DNA of 64,000 nucleotides from Immundisolibacter sp. (lineage in GTDB: Bacteria > Pseudomonadota > Gammaproteobacteria > Immundisolibacterales > Immundisolibacteraceae). Each line of letters opens with the position of its first letter. The stretch's first letter is position 1. The stretch covers positions 48,723-112,722 of the forward strand of contig NZ_JACIZD010000007.1 of NCBI RefSeq assembly GCF_014359565.1, written 5' to 3'. Under the pieces are notes generated by a model. The model had not been told where the DNA came from. It saw only the letters and a program-made list of their open reading frames with translations, and ran no database searches. Of this stretch, positions 16,925 through 25,551 are shown in pieces. Both the position numbers and the translations under genes were made by a program.

Positions 16925-19527
16925 GTGCGCCACAGGTGCCATGGAGCCAGACCGCGGCGGAGGTGACCAGCGGGCTCGGCGTCGATCCGGCGGTCGGTCT
17001 GGATTCGGGACAGGTGGAGCAGCGCCTGCGGCGGGATGGCCCGAACCGCCTGCCTGAGGTCAAGTCGCGCAGCCTGGCTGCCATCCTGTGGGCGCAGCTG
17101 CGCAGTCTGCTGGTGGGCCTGCTGGCGCTGGCGGCGGGCATCGGTTTCCTGTTCGGCGACACCGTGGAGGCCTACGCCATCCTGGCGGTGATCGCGCTGA
17201 ACACGGCCATCGGTTTTTTCAGCGAACTGCGGGCGGTGCGCTCCATGGAGGCGCTGCGCCGGCTGGGCGTCACCACCTGCCGGGTGCGTCGCGAGGGCGC
17301 GCTGCAGGAGCTGCCTGACGAGGCGCTGGTGGTGGGCGATGTGGTGCTGCTCGAGGGCGGCGATCTGGTGCCGGCCGACCTGCGTGTGCTGGACAGCGCG
17401 CGCCTGCAGGTGGACGAATCGGCGCTCACCGGCGAGTCCCTGCCGGTGGCCAAGCATGCCGATCCGGTACCGCCCGGCACGCCCCTGGCCGAGCGCGCCT
17501 GCATGCTGTACCGGGGCACGGCGGTCAGCGCCGGCACCGTGCTCGGCGTCGTGACCGCCACCGGCGTTGCCACGGAACTGGGCATGATCAGCCGCCTGGT
17601 GGCCCAGGCCAAGCCGCAGGCGACGCCGCTGGAAAAACGTCTCGACCGCCTCGGCCAACGCCTCGCCGGGCTGGCGCTGCTGATCGCGGCGGCGATCGCG
17701 GCCACCGGTCTGGCCGCGGATCGCGATCTGATGCTGATGGTGATGACCGGCATCGCGCTGGCCGTCGCTGCGCTGCCGGAGGGTCTGCCGGTGGTGGCCA
17801 CGCTGTCGCTGGCGCGCGGCATGCACCGCATGGCGCGCCGCAACGCCCTCATCAATCGCCTGGCGGCGGTGGAGACACTGGGCGCCACCAGCGTCATCTG
17901 CACGGACAAGACCGGCACGCTGACCCAGAATCGGCTCACCGTCACGCACCTGGTGCTGCCCGGCCCAGGGCCGCTGGAGGTGCCCGCCGATGCCGTGCCG
18001 GCATCCCTCGCCGCGGCGCGGGACCGGCTCCTGCATGCCGGCCGCTTGTGCAACAACGCCGCCCTGCACGGCGACGGTGGCGTCGGCGATCCGCTGGAAG
18101 TGGCCCTGTTGCAGGCGGCCCGCGGCATAACGCTGGCGGACCCGGAGCGTCTGCGCGAGGAGCCCTTCGATCCGGTGCGGCGCCTGATGGCCACCGTGCA
18201 CCGCGTGCCCGGTGGCTACCGGGTCGCGGTCAAGGGTGCGCCGGAGGCGGTATTGGCGCGCTGCGTGGCGGTGGCCGACGGTAGCGACTCGTCGCCGCCG
18301 CTCACCCAGACGCTGCGCGAGCAGTGGCTGGCCGCCAATGACGCGCTGGCCGGGCGCGGGCTGCGCGTGCTGGCGCTGGCCGAGCGCTACTGCAACGACG
18401 TGGCGGTCGATCCTTATGCGGACCTGACCGTGCTGGGCCTGGTCGGACTCATGGATCCGCCGCGCGGTGACGTGCTTGCGGCCATCGACCAGTGCCGGGC
18501 CGCCGGCATCCGGGTGGTGATGGTGACCGGCGATCAGCCGGCTACGGCCAACCATGTGGCTCAGACGCTGCATCTGATCGAGCCCCACGCCGATGGCCCG
18601 GTCGCCGGGGTGCTGCCCGGCGAGGCCCTCGAACGCCCGCAGGATTTCGGCGGCGAAGATGCAGTCCTGGCCGCGACCGTTTTTGCGCGCGTCAGCCCGG
18701 CGCAGAAGATGGCGCTGGTGACGCGCCTGCAGGCGCGCGGCGAGGTGGTCGCCATGACCGGCGATGGCGTCAACGACGCGCCGGCCCTGAAGCAGGCGGA
18801 TATCGGCATCGCCATGGGCCTGCGCGGTACGCAGGTGGCGCGCCAGGCAGCCGCCATGGTGCTGCGCGACGATGCCTTCTCCAGCATCGCCGCAGCGGTG
18901 GCGCAGGGGCGGGTGATCTTCGGCAACATCCGGCGCTTCGTGGTGTACCTGCTGTCCTGCAACCTGAGCGAGGTGCTGGTGGTCGGGCTGGCGACGCTGG
19001 CCGGTGGGCCGCTGCCGCTGCTGCCGCTGCAGATCCTGTTTCTGAATCTGGTGACGGACGTCTTCCCGGCGCTGGCGCTGGGGGCCGGCGAGGCCGACGG
19101 CAGCGAGATGCGCCAGCCGCCGCGCCCATCGGGCGAGCCGCTGCTGACCCGGCAGCACTGGTGGCAGATCGTCGGCCACGGCGGCAGCATCACCGCCGCC
19201 ACGCTGCTGGCCTTTGCGCTGGCTCTGAAGCTGCTTGCGGCTACGGCGCAGCAGGCGGTGGTGGTGGCGTTTCTGACCCTGGCGCTGGCGCAGCTGTGGC
19301 ACGTGCTGAACATGCGCCCGGCCGGCAGCGGGCGACTGGACAATGCCGTCACGCGCAATCCTTACGTGTGGGGCGCGCTGGGCCTGTGCCTTGGCCTGCT
19401 GGCGTTGGCCGTCTACTGCCGGCCGTTGGCGCAGGTGCTGCATCTGGCGCCGCCGGATGCGCGCCAGTGGGGGCTGATCGCGGCAGCGAGTCTGCTGCCG
19501 CTCTTGCCGGGAATGCTGCGGCGCTGA
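16921..19527 (+). CDS. Cation-transporting P-type ATPase (Ca2+/P2 type)
   Basis: 868 residues. N-terminal cation-ATPase domain, TGES actuator loop (DESALTGESLPVAK), phosphorylation site ICTDKTGTLTQN, KGAPE nucleotide site and GDGVNDAPALKQADIGIAMG hinge. Ion-site motifs resemble SERCA: M4 AALPEGLPVVAT, M5 CNLSEVL (N-x-x-E) and M6 LNLVTDVFPALALG (N-x-x-T-D), so Ca2+ or another divalent cation is the best guess. About ten membrane helices. It is translationally coupled to the thiolase/DUF35 pair, an odd combination for an ion pump. Confidence 0.93.
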   Translation: MSAPQVPWSQTAAEVTSGLGVDPAVGLDSGQVEQRLRRDGPNRLPEVKSRSLAAILWAQLRSLLVGLLALAAGIGFLFGDTVEAYAILAVIALNTAIGFFSELRAVRSMEALRRLGVTTCRVRREGALQELPDEALVVGDVVLLEGGDLVPADLRVLDSARLQVDESALTGESLPVAKHADPVPPGTPLAERACMLYRGTAVSAGTVLGVVTATGVATELGMISRLVAQAKPQATPLEKRLDRLGQRLAGLALLIAAAIAATGLAADRDLMLMVMTGIALAVAALPEGLPVVATLSLARGMHRMARRNALINRLAAVETLGATSVICTDKTGTLTQNRLTVTHLVLPGPGPLEVPADAVPASLAAARDRLLHAGRLCNNAALHGDGGVGDPLEVALLQAARGITLADPERLREEPFDPVRRLMATVHRVPGGYRVAVKGAPEAVLARCVAVADGSDSSPPLTQTLREQWLAANDALAGRGLRVLALAERYCNDVAVDPYADLTVLGLVGLMDPPRGDVLAAIDQCRAAGIRVVMVTGDQPATANHVAQTLHLIEPHADGPVAGVLPGEALERPQDFGGEDAVLAATVFARVSPAQKMALVTRLQARGEVVAMTGDGVNDAPALKQADIGIAMGLRGTQVARQAAAMVLRDDAFSSIAAAVAQGRVIFGNIRRFVVYLLSCNLSEVLVVGLATLAGGPLPLLPLQILFLNLVTDVFPALALGAGEADGSEMRQPPRPSGEPLLTRQHWWQIVGHGGSITAATLLAFALALKLLAATAQQAVVVAFLTLALAQLWHVLNMRPAGSGRLDNAVTRNPYVWGALGLCLGLLALAVYCRPLAQVLHLAPPDARQWGLIAAASLLPLLPGMLRR

Positions 19528-19665
19528 GGTGGCCCGGTAGCCGTTCGGCCTTGCGGTGTCCGGGCGTCGCGGCGGCGGTTCGCGGCCGCATCCTGCATAC
19601 AATCGCCGCCGGGCGGCCCCATCGGCGGGTGTCGTCGGCTCGGCTACCCCTCTCAGGTGATGGTC

Positions 19666-20823
19666 ATGAACGAATTGAGTGCATTGTTCGAACCGGTCCG
19701 GATTGGCAGCCTGGCCCTGCCCAACCGGGTGGTCATGGCGCCGATGACGCGCTCGTTCTGCGGTGAGGCCGGAGTGCCCGGACCGAACGTGGCGCGCTAT
19801 TACGCTGCCCGCGCCGCGGCCGGTACGGGTCTGATCTTCACCGAGGCCACGGTGGTGGACATGGGCCCGGCGCGCGGCTACCGGGGCGTGCCCGGCCTGT
19901 GTGATGACGCGCAGGAAGCCGCCTGGCGGGCCGTGGTGGATGCCGTGCACGCGGCCGGCGGCCGGATCATGGTGCAGCTGTGGCACTGCGGGCGGCTGTC
20001 ACACCCGCGGGCCACCGGCGGCGCCCAGCCGGTTGCGCCCAGCGCCGTGGCGGCGAGCGGGCCGTACATCGACGTGGCGGACCCGTCGACCTTCGACGGG
20101 CACCTGAGTTACGTCGAGCCGCGGGCGATGACGCAGGCCGACATCAATGCCGTGACCGGCGAATTTGCAGCCGCTGCCGCCCGCGCGCAACGCGCCGGCT
20201 TCGACGGGGTGCTGTTTCACGGCGCCAGCGGCTACCTGATCCAGCAGTTCTTCAACGCCGACAGCAACCGCCGCGACGACGCCTACAACGGCGACACGGC
20301 CGCTCGCGCGCGCTTTGCCTGCGACATCGTGCGTGCGGCCCGCAGCAAGACCGGCGCTGGCTTCGCCTTGCTGATGGGCCTGTCGCAGTTCTCGGTCAGC
20401 GATTACGGCTGGGTGACCTGGCCGACGCCGGCCGACCTGGCGGTGACGGTGAATTGCCTCAAGGCGGCCGGGGTCGACGGCTTTCATGTCGCCGCGCATC
20501 GCATCGAAACGCCTGGCTTCCCCGCCGCTGCCGACCCGGCCGGGCACGGCCTGGCCTGGCATGTGCGTCAGGCCTCCGGCCTGCCGGTCAGCGCCGCCGG
20601 CGGGGTGACCTACACCACCACCATCGGCGAGTCTCTGATGGGCGCCGACAGCCAGATTGCCGATCCGGCCCAGGCCGCCCGCCTGCTGGCCGATGGCGAT
20701 GCCGACCTGATCGCGGTCGGCCGTGCCATGGTCGCCAACCCGGACTGGGCCGCCAAGGTGCGGGCCGGACGCTGGCAGGAGCTGGTGCCGTTCCGGCGCG
20801 AGGTCCTGGCCACGCTGGTCTGA
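19666..20823 (+). CDS. Old-yellow-enzyme family NADH:flavin oxidoreductase
   Basis: 385 residues from ATG 19666 (AGGTG 6 nt upstream); GTG/ATG starts at 19657 and 19660 are also open. FMN-binding TIM barrel of the OYE family: LPNRVVMAPMTRSF, QLWHCGRLSH, FDGVLFHGASGYLIQQFF, and SAAGGVTY with the phosphate-binding region LIAVGRAMVANPDW. It is single-domain, without the C-terminal FAD/NAD domain of 2,4-dienoyl-CoA reductase. It reduces activated C=C bonds; the natural substrate is unknown. HGASGYL replaces the usual HGAHGYL. Confidence 0.92.
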   Translation: MNELSALFEPVRIGSLALPNRVVMAPMTRSFCGEAGVPGPNVARYYAARAAAGTGLIFTEATVVDMGPARGYRGVPGLCDDAQEAAWRAVVDAVHAAGGRIMVQLWHCGRLSHPRATGGAQPVAPSAVAASGPYIDVADPSTFDGHLSYVEPRAMTQADINAVTGEFAAAAARAQRAGFDGVLFHGASGYLIQQFFNADSNRRDDAYNGDTAARARFACDIVRAARSKTGAGFALLMGLSQFSVSDYGWVTWPTPADLAVTVNCLKAAGVDGFHVAAHRIETPGFPAAADPAGHGLAWHVRQASGLPVSAAGGVTYTTTIGESLMGADSQIADPAQAARLLADGDADLIAVGRAMVANPDWAAKVRAGRWQELVPFRREVLATLV

Positions 20824-20837
20824 GCGCCTGCGCCGGG

Positions 20838-21503
20838 ATGCAGCGGCAACCGGAACCGGAACTCATGGACGCGGCCGAGCAGGCCGCGGCCTATGCCAGT
20901 GCCGATTTTTCCGCTCCGCACCAGTTCCTGGTCGATCAGATCAGCCGCCTGTTGCCGGTCCTGCCAGTGGCAGCGCGGGGGCTCGACCTGGGCTGCGGAC
21001 CGGCGGACGTGAGCCTGCGCTTTGCACGCGCCTTTCCCGGCTGGCAGATCGATGGCGTGGACGGCGCCGAAGCCATGCTGCAACTCGGCCGGGCGCAGGT
21101 GGCTGCCGCCGGGCTCGCGGCGCGGGTGCGCTTGCACCGGGCGCTGCTGCCAAACGACCCGCTGCCCGGTGCCGGCTACCAGGTCATCCTCAGCAACAGC
21201 CTGCTGCACCACCTGCACCGGCCGCAGGTGCTGTGGCGGGCGGTGCGCGCCGCCGCCGCGCCGGGCGCGGCGGTGTATGTCACGGACCTGCGGCGTCCGG
21301 CCGATGCGGGCGTCCTGCGACATCTGGTCGACACCTACAGTGAGCCTGAACCGGCGGTACTGCGGCGCGATTTCGAGGCCTCGCTGCGGGCGGCGTTCAC
21401 GGTGAGGGAAGTGCAGACCCAACTCGGCCTCGCCGGGCTGCAGGAACTTGTCGTGCGCGAGCTGACCGATCGCCATCTGGCGGTATTCGGGTACCTCCGC
21501 TGA
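20838..21503 (+). CDS. Class I SAM-dependent methyltransferase
   Basis: About 221 residues; a second in-frame ATG at 20865 is possible and neither has a clear ribosome binding site. SAM-binding motif I is LDLGCGPADVSLRFA, the acidic loop is DGVDGAEAML, and VILSNSLLHHLHRPQVLWR corresponds to motif IV. Similar to methyltransferase-11/25 small-molecule enzymes; substrate unknown. It starts 14 bp after the OYE gene and probably shares its transcript. Confidence 0.85.
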   Translation: MQRQPEPELMDAAEQAAAYASADFSAPHQFLVDQISRLLPVLPVAARGLDLGCGPADVSLRFARAFPGWQIDGVDGAEAMLQLGRAQVAAAGLAARVRLHRALLPNDPLPGAGYQVILSNSLLHHLHRPQVLWRAVRAAAAPGAAVYVTDLRRPADAGVLRHLVDTYSEPEPAVLRRDFEASLRAAFTVREVQTQLGLAGLQELVVRELTDRHLAVFGYLR

Positions 21504-21575
21504 TCGATACGGCAGTGACCTGCGACGGGCGCTGTTGACGTTGATTACCGTCCAGTGGGTGTCATGCACACCCCC

Positions 21576-21581
21576 TATAAT
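21576..21581 (+). promoter_or_regulatory. TATAAT -10 box upstream of class I aldolase
   Basis: A perfect TATAAT 65 bp before the aldolase ATG, followed by a GC-rich start region. No good -35 hexamer lies 16-18 bp upstream; the TTGACG at 21535 is 35 bp away and cannot pair with it. Confidence 0.4.
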
Positions 21582-21645
21582 CGCCCGCCTGATGCTCGGC
21601 GCATGCGCCGTGGCCTGTTTCACACCCGCCCTGAGGACCCGTCCG

Positions 21646-22668
21646 ATGAACACGACCGAACTGGAAGCCACCGTGCGCGCCATGACTGCCCGCGGCAAGG
21701 GCCTGCTGGCGGCCGACGAGAGCAGCGGCACCATCAAGAAGCGCTTCGACAGCATCGGTCTTGATTCCACAGAGACCAGCCGCCGCGATTATCGGCAGAT
21801 GCTGTTCACCACCGAGGGGCTGGAACAGGCGATCTCGGGCGTGATCCTGTACGACGAGACCATTCGCCAGAGCACCGATGACGGCCGCAATCTGGCGGGC
21901 ATCCTGCAGGCCAAGGGCATCGTGCCGGGCATCAAGGTCGACAAGGGCACCCTCGCCATGGCGCCGGGCAGCACCGAGAAGCTGACCGAAGGTTTCGATG
22001 GCCTCGCCAAGCGCTACGAGGAGTACTACCGGCTGGGCGCCCGCTTCGCCAAATGGCGTGCGGTGTACAGCATTACCGACCAGCTGCCCTCGGCGCGCAA
22101 CATCCTGCTGAATGCCCAGGGCCTGGCGCGCTATGCCGCCATCACCCAGCAGTCCGGCCTGGTGCCGATCGTAGAGCCCGAGGTGCTGATGGACGGCGCG
22201 CACACCCTCGAGCGCTGCGAGGAGGTCACCACCGCCGTGCTGCAGGCCGTATTCCAGGCACTGGCCGTCGAAGGTGTGGCGCTGGAGCTGATGGTGCTCA
22301 AGCCCAACATGGTGATTTCCGGCAAGGAATGCCCGGTACAGGCCAGTGCCCGGCAGGTGGCCGAGGCGACGGTGCGCTGTTTCCGGCGCACAGTGCCGGC
22401 GGCGGTGCCGGGCATCATGTTCCTGTCCGGTGGCCAGGGCGACGTGCAGGCGACCGAGAACCTGAACGCCATCAATGCGCTGTCGGCGCACCACCCGTGG
22501 GTGTTCAGCTTCTCCTACGGCCGCGCCCTGCAGGCGCCAGCGCTGAAGGCCTGGGGTGGCAAGAAGGAAAATGTCGCCGCCGGCCAGCGGGCGCTGCACA
22601 AGCGCGCGCTGCTCAACGGCGCTGCCTGCCGCGGCGAGTACCAGGCGCAGATGGAGCAGGCAGCCTGA
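21646..22668 (+). CDS. Fructose-bisphosphate aldolase, class I
   Basis: 340 residues from the ATG preceded by CTGAGGAC. Class I (Schiff-base, metal-independent) aldolase: KGLLAADESSGTIKKRF near the N terminus, WRAVYSI, the Schiff-base lysine region LELMVLKPNMVISG and FLSGGQGDVQATENLNAIN. It cleaves or forms fructose 1,6-bisphosphate in the cytoplasm. The animal-like class I enzyme is less common in bacteria than class II but well documented. Followed after 49 bp by hemH. Confidence 0.95.
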   Translation: MNTTELEATVRAMTARGKGLLAADESSGTIKKRFDSIGLDSTETSRRDYRQMLFTTEGLEQAISGVILYDETIRQSTDDGRNLAGILQAKGIVPGIKVDKGTLAMAPGSTEKLTEGFDGLAKRYEEYYRLGARFAKWRAVYSITDQLPSARNILLNAQGLARYAAITQQSGLVPIVEPEVLMDGAHTLERCEEVTTAVLQAVFQALAVEGVALELMVLKPNMVISGKECPVQASARQVAEATVRCFRRTVPAAVPGIMFLSGGQGDVQATENLNAINALSAHHPWVFSFSYGRALQAPALKAWGGKKENVAAGQRALHKRALLNGAACRGEYQAQMEQAA

Positions 22669-22717
22669 GACCAATGCCGAAACCGGCCGGCCGAATGTCC
22701 CGCTGGGCCGATCGCGC

Positions 22718-23683
22718 ATGAGCCCACGCAGCGGCGTGCTGCTGGTCAACCTCGGCAGCCCGGCGGCGCCGACGCCCGCTGCGGTGCGGCGCTACCTCAA
22801 GCAGTTCCTGAGCGACCGGCGGGTTGTGGACCTGCCGCCGCTGCTGTGGCAGCCGATCCTGCGCGGCATCATTCTGACCACCCGCCCGCGCCGTTCGGCG
22901 CGGCTTTATCAAAGCGTGTGGACCGCCGAGGGCGCGCCGTTGGTGGTGAACACCCGGCGCCAGGCGGCAGGTCTGGCCACGCGGTTGGCCGGGCAGGGCG
23001 TCGCGGTGGCGTTTGCCATGAGCTATGGCGCGCCGTCGCTGGCGGAAGGACTCGCGCAGCTGGCCGGCTGCGAGCGGGTGCTGGTGCTGCCGATGTTTCC
23101 GCAGCATTCGGCCAGCACGCAGGGCGCCGTATTCGACGCCCTGGCGGCGGCGCTGCGACCCGCCATGCGTCTGCCGACGCTGCATTTCGTGGCCGATTTT
23201 CACGACCATCCGGGTTACATCGACGCCCTGGCCGCGAGTGTGCGGGCGCACTGGGCGGCTCACGGCCGGGGGGATCGCCTGCTGATGTCCTTCCACGGGT
23301 TGCCGCAGCGCAACGTCGACCGCGGCGATCCCTATGCCGGGCAGTGCATGCGCACGGCGCGCCTGCTGGCCGATGCGCTGGAGTTGGACGATGACCAGTG
23401 GCAGCTTGCCTACCAGTCCCGCTTCGGCAAGGCGCGCTGGCTGGAGCCGGCCACCGACGCCACGCTGCGTGCCTGGGGCGCGCAGGGCCTGGCGCGCGTG
23501 GACCTGATCTGCCCCGGTTTTGTTGCCGACTGCCTGGAGACGCTGGAGGAAATCGCCATCGGCGGTCGGCACATCTTTCAGGCCGCCGGCGGTGGCCAGT
23601 TCCAGTACATTGCCAGCCTGAATGACAGCCCGGCCTGGCTGGATGCGCTGGCGGATCTGGTGCGCGCTGCCGACCGCGATTGA
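22718..23683 (+). CDS. hemH: Ferrochelatase
   Basis: 321 residues. [22 protein letters not shown] at the N terminus, YGAPSLAEGL, LPMFPQHSASTQGAV, the catalytic His in LMSFHGLPQRN, and Glu residues in CLETLEEI. It inserts Fe2+ into protoporphyrin IX, the last step of heme synthesis, at the inner-membrane face. No strong ribosome binding site; the ATG was chosen for family fit. It is 13 bp upstream of ubiG on the same strand. Confidence 0.94.
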   Translation: MSPRSGVLLVNLGSPAAPTPAAVRRYLKQFLSDRRVVDLPPLLWQPILRGIILTTRPRRSARLYQSVWTAEGAPLVVNTRRQAAGLATRLAGQGVAVAFAMSYGAPSLAEGLAQLAGCERVLVLPMFPQHSASTQGAVFDALAAALRPAMRLPTLHFVADFHDHPGYIDALAASVRAHWAAHGRGDRLLMSFHGLPQRNVDRGDPYAGQCMRTARLLADALELDDDQWQLAYQSRFGKARWLEPATDATLRAWGAQGLARVDLICPGFVADCLETLEEIAIGGRHIFQAAGGGQFQYIASLNDSPAWLDALADLVRAADRD

Positions 23684-23696
23684 CGGAGTTTTCACC

Positions 23697-24398
23697 ATGC
23701 ACGCGAATGTCGATCCGGCCGAGACCGCCAAGTTCGACGCCCACGCCGGGCAGTGGTGGGACACCCGCGGTCCGCTGCGCACGCTGCACGAGATCAACCC
23801 GGTGCGCCTGGCCTGGGTTGCCGGGCACGTTCGCCTGGATGGGGCACGGGTGCTCGACGTGGGCTGCGGCGGCGGGGTGCTCAGCGAAGCACTGGCGCGC
23901 GCCGGGGCAACGGTGACCGGCATTGATCTTGCCGCCGACGCCCTGGCCGCCGCGCGCGAGCATGCAGGCGCGCAAGGCCTGGCGATCGATTACCGGCAAG
24001 TGTCGGTAGCGGACCTGGCGGCGAGTGCGCCGGGCGGTTTCGACGCGCTGACCTGCATGGAGCTGATCGAGCATGTGCCGGATCCGGCCGCTCTGGTGCA
24101 GGCCTGTGCCGGGCTGCTGCGCCCGGGCGGACTGGCGTTTTTCTCCACCCTGAGTCGCACGCCGAAGGCCTATGCACAGGCGGTACTGGCCGCCGAATAC
24201 GCGCTGCGTCTGCTGCCGCGGGGCACGCACGACTACGCGCGCTTCCTGCGCCCGGCGGAGCTGGCTGGCCTGTGCCGGGCGGCTGGACTGGAGGTGGTCG
24301 ATCTGAGCGGCCTTGGCTACAACCCGCTCACGCGCCGCGCCCGGCTGCGTCCGCAGGTGGACGTCAATTACCTGCTGGCGGCGCGCAAGCCCGGCTGA
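23697..24398 (+). CDS. ubiG: Ubiquinone biosynthesis O-methyltransferase
   Basis: 233 residues; GGAG lies 9 nt upstream of the ATG. The N terminus ETAKFDAHAGQWWDTRGPLR and NPVRLAWV are typical of UbiG. SAM motif I is VLDVGCGGGVLSEALA; MELIEHVPDPAALV and the C-terminal GLGYNPLTRRARL complete the family signature. It catalyses both O-methylations of ubiquinone synthesis. Its 3' end overlaps the convergent tatD gene by 31 bp. Confidence 0.95.
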   Translation: MHANVDPAETAKFDAHAGQWWDTRGPLRTLHEINPVRLAWVAGHVRLDGARVLDVGCGGGVLSEALARAGATVTGIDLAADALAAAREHAGAQGLAIDYRQVSVADLAASAPGGFDALTCMELIEHVPDPAALVQACAGLLRPGGLAFFSTLSRTPKAYAQAVLAAEYALRLLPRGTHDYARFLRPAELAGLCRAAGLEVVDLSGLGYNPLTRRARLRPQVDVNYLLAARKPG

Positions 24399-25171
24399 TC
24401 CTTCCTCGCCAGCGGGAACAGCTCAAAGAAATTGGCCGCCACCTGCGCGTCCAGCGCCGACGGCTCGATCCCGCGCAGCGCGGCCACATAGTCGGCCACC
24501 TGGCGCACGTAGGCCGGCTGGTTCTGCTTGCCGCGGTGCGGCACCGGCGCCAGATACGGCGCGTCGGTCTCGACCAGCAGGCGCTGGGCCGGAACGCGGC
24601 GGGCGGCCTCGCGGATCGGCTCGGCGGTCTTGAAGGTGACGATGCCCGAAAAGGAAATGTGAAAGCCCAGCTCCAGCGCCCGCTGGGCGGTCGGCCAGTC
24701 CTCGGTGAAGCAGTGCATGACGCCGCCGACCTCCTGCGCCCGCTCCTCGGCGAGGATGCGCAGCGTGTCGTCAGTGGCCTCGCGCATGTGCACGATCAGC
24801 GGCTTGCCCACTTCCCGCGCCGCCCGGACATGGGTGCGCAGGCGCGCCTGCTGCAGGGTGATGTGCTCGGCCCCGTAGTGGTAGTCGAGGCCGGTTTCGC
24901 CGACGGCGACGATCAGCGGATCGGCCGCCAGACCGGCCAGCCGGGTGACATCCGGCTCGTCGTCACCGACCTGATTGGGGTGCACGCCAACCGAGGCGGA
25001 CACCTGCGCATAGCGCGCGGCCAGCGCGCGCACGACCGGCGCGTTGCCAAGGCTCACGCTCACGCACAGGAAGTGCCCGACGCCAACTGCGGCCGCCTGC
25101 GCCAGCAGGGCCTCGACCCGCTCCAGCGTGGGATCGATCAGGTCCAGGTGACAATGGGAATCGACCAGCAT
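24368..25171 (-). CDS. TatD-family metal-dependent hydrolase
   Basis: 267 residues. Metal ligands: HCHLD at the N terminus, Glu in VAVGETGLDYHY, His in PLIVHMREA and MHCFTED, and Asp in LLVETDAPYLAP. TIM-barrel deoxyribonuclease/hydrolase of the YcfH group, cytoplasmic. Last gene of a minus-strand run mltG-tmk-holB-pilZ-tatD, the same order as in Pseudomonas. The open frame continues upstream but only as the wrong frame of pilZ. The last ~10 codons overlap ubiG tail to tail. Confidence 0.94.
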   Translation of the reverse strand: MLVDSHCHLDLIDPTLERVEALLAQAAAVGVGHFLCVSVSLGNAPVVRALAARYAQVSASVGVHPNQVGDDEPDVTRLAGLAADPLIVAVGETGLDYHYGAEHITLQQARLRTHVRAAREVGKPLIVHMREATDDTLRILAEERAQEVGGVMHCFTEDWPTAQRALELGFHISFSGIVTFKTAEPIREAARRVPAQRLLVETDAPYLAPVPHRGKQNQPAYVRQVADYVAALRGIEPSALDAQVAANFFELFPLARKDQPGLRAASR

Positions 25172-25173
25172 GC

Positions 25174-25536
25174 TCACATCGTGTGCGTGTGGCGTTCGCT
25201 GGTGAGCGCGCCGGCCAGATAGGTCTCGATCTTGTTGCGCGCCACGCGGCTGCTTTCGTCCTCGACGAACTGCACGCCCACGCCGGCCACCTTGCCGTTC
25301 TGCGAGCCGCGCGGCGTGATCCACACCACCTTGCCGGCGACCGGGATTTTCTCCACCTCGTCCATCAATGTCAGCAGCAGGATCAGTTCGTCGCCCAGGT
25401 GCACCGCGCGCGTAGTGGGGATGAACAGGCCGCCGCCCTTGACGAAGGACATGTAGGACGCATACAGCGCGTTCTTGTCGCGGATGGCGACCGCCAATAC
25501 GCCGGTGGGTGTGTCCGATGGGGTGTGTTCTGCCAT
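25174..25536 (-). CDS. pilZ: Type IV pilus PilZ protein
   Basis: 120 residues. PilZ fold (VLAVAIRDKNALYASYMSFVKGG, LGDELILLLTLMDEVEKIPVAGKVVWITP, GVGVQFVEDE). The canonical c-di-GMP-binding RxxxR motif is absent, as in the founding PilZ of Pseudomonas, which instead binds FimX and PilB to control pilus extension. The holB-pilZ-tatD order is conserved. Two bases separate its stop and the tatD start. Confidence 0.93.
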   Translation of the reverse strand: MAEHTPSDTPTGVLAVAIRDKNALYASYMSFVKGGGLFIPTTRAVHLGDELILLLTLMDEVEKIPVAGKVVWITPRGSQNGKVAGVGVQFVEDESSRVARNKIETYLAGALTSERHTHTM

Positions 25537-25551
25537 GACCGCTCCGGGGTG

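Noticed and set aside
16765..19986. Very long minus-strand open frame opposite the P-type ATPase
   Set aside because: Shadow of high-GC codon bias: His/Gln/Arg-rich, no recognisable domain, and covers a clear ATPase on the other strand.
21535..21581. TTGACG...TATAAT as a sigma-70 promoter before the aldolase
   Set aside because: The hexamers are 35 bp apart, far from the required ~17 bp; only the -10 box is kept, with low confidence.
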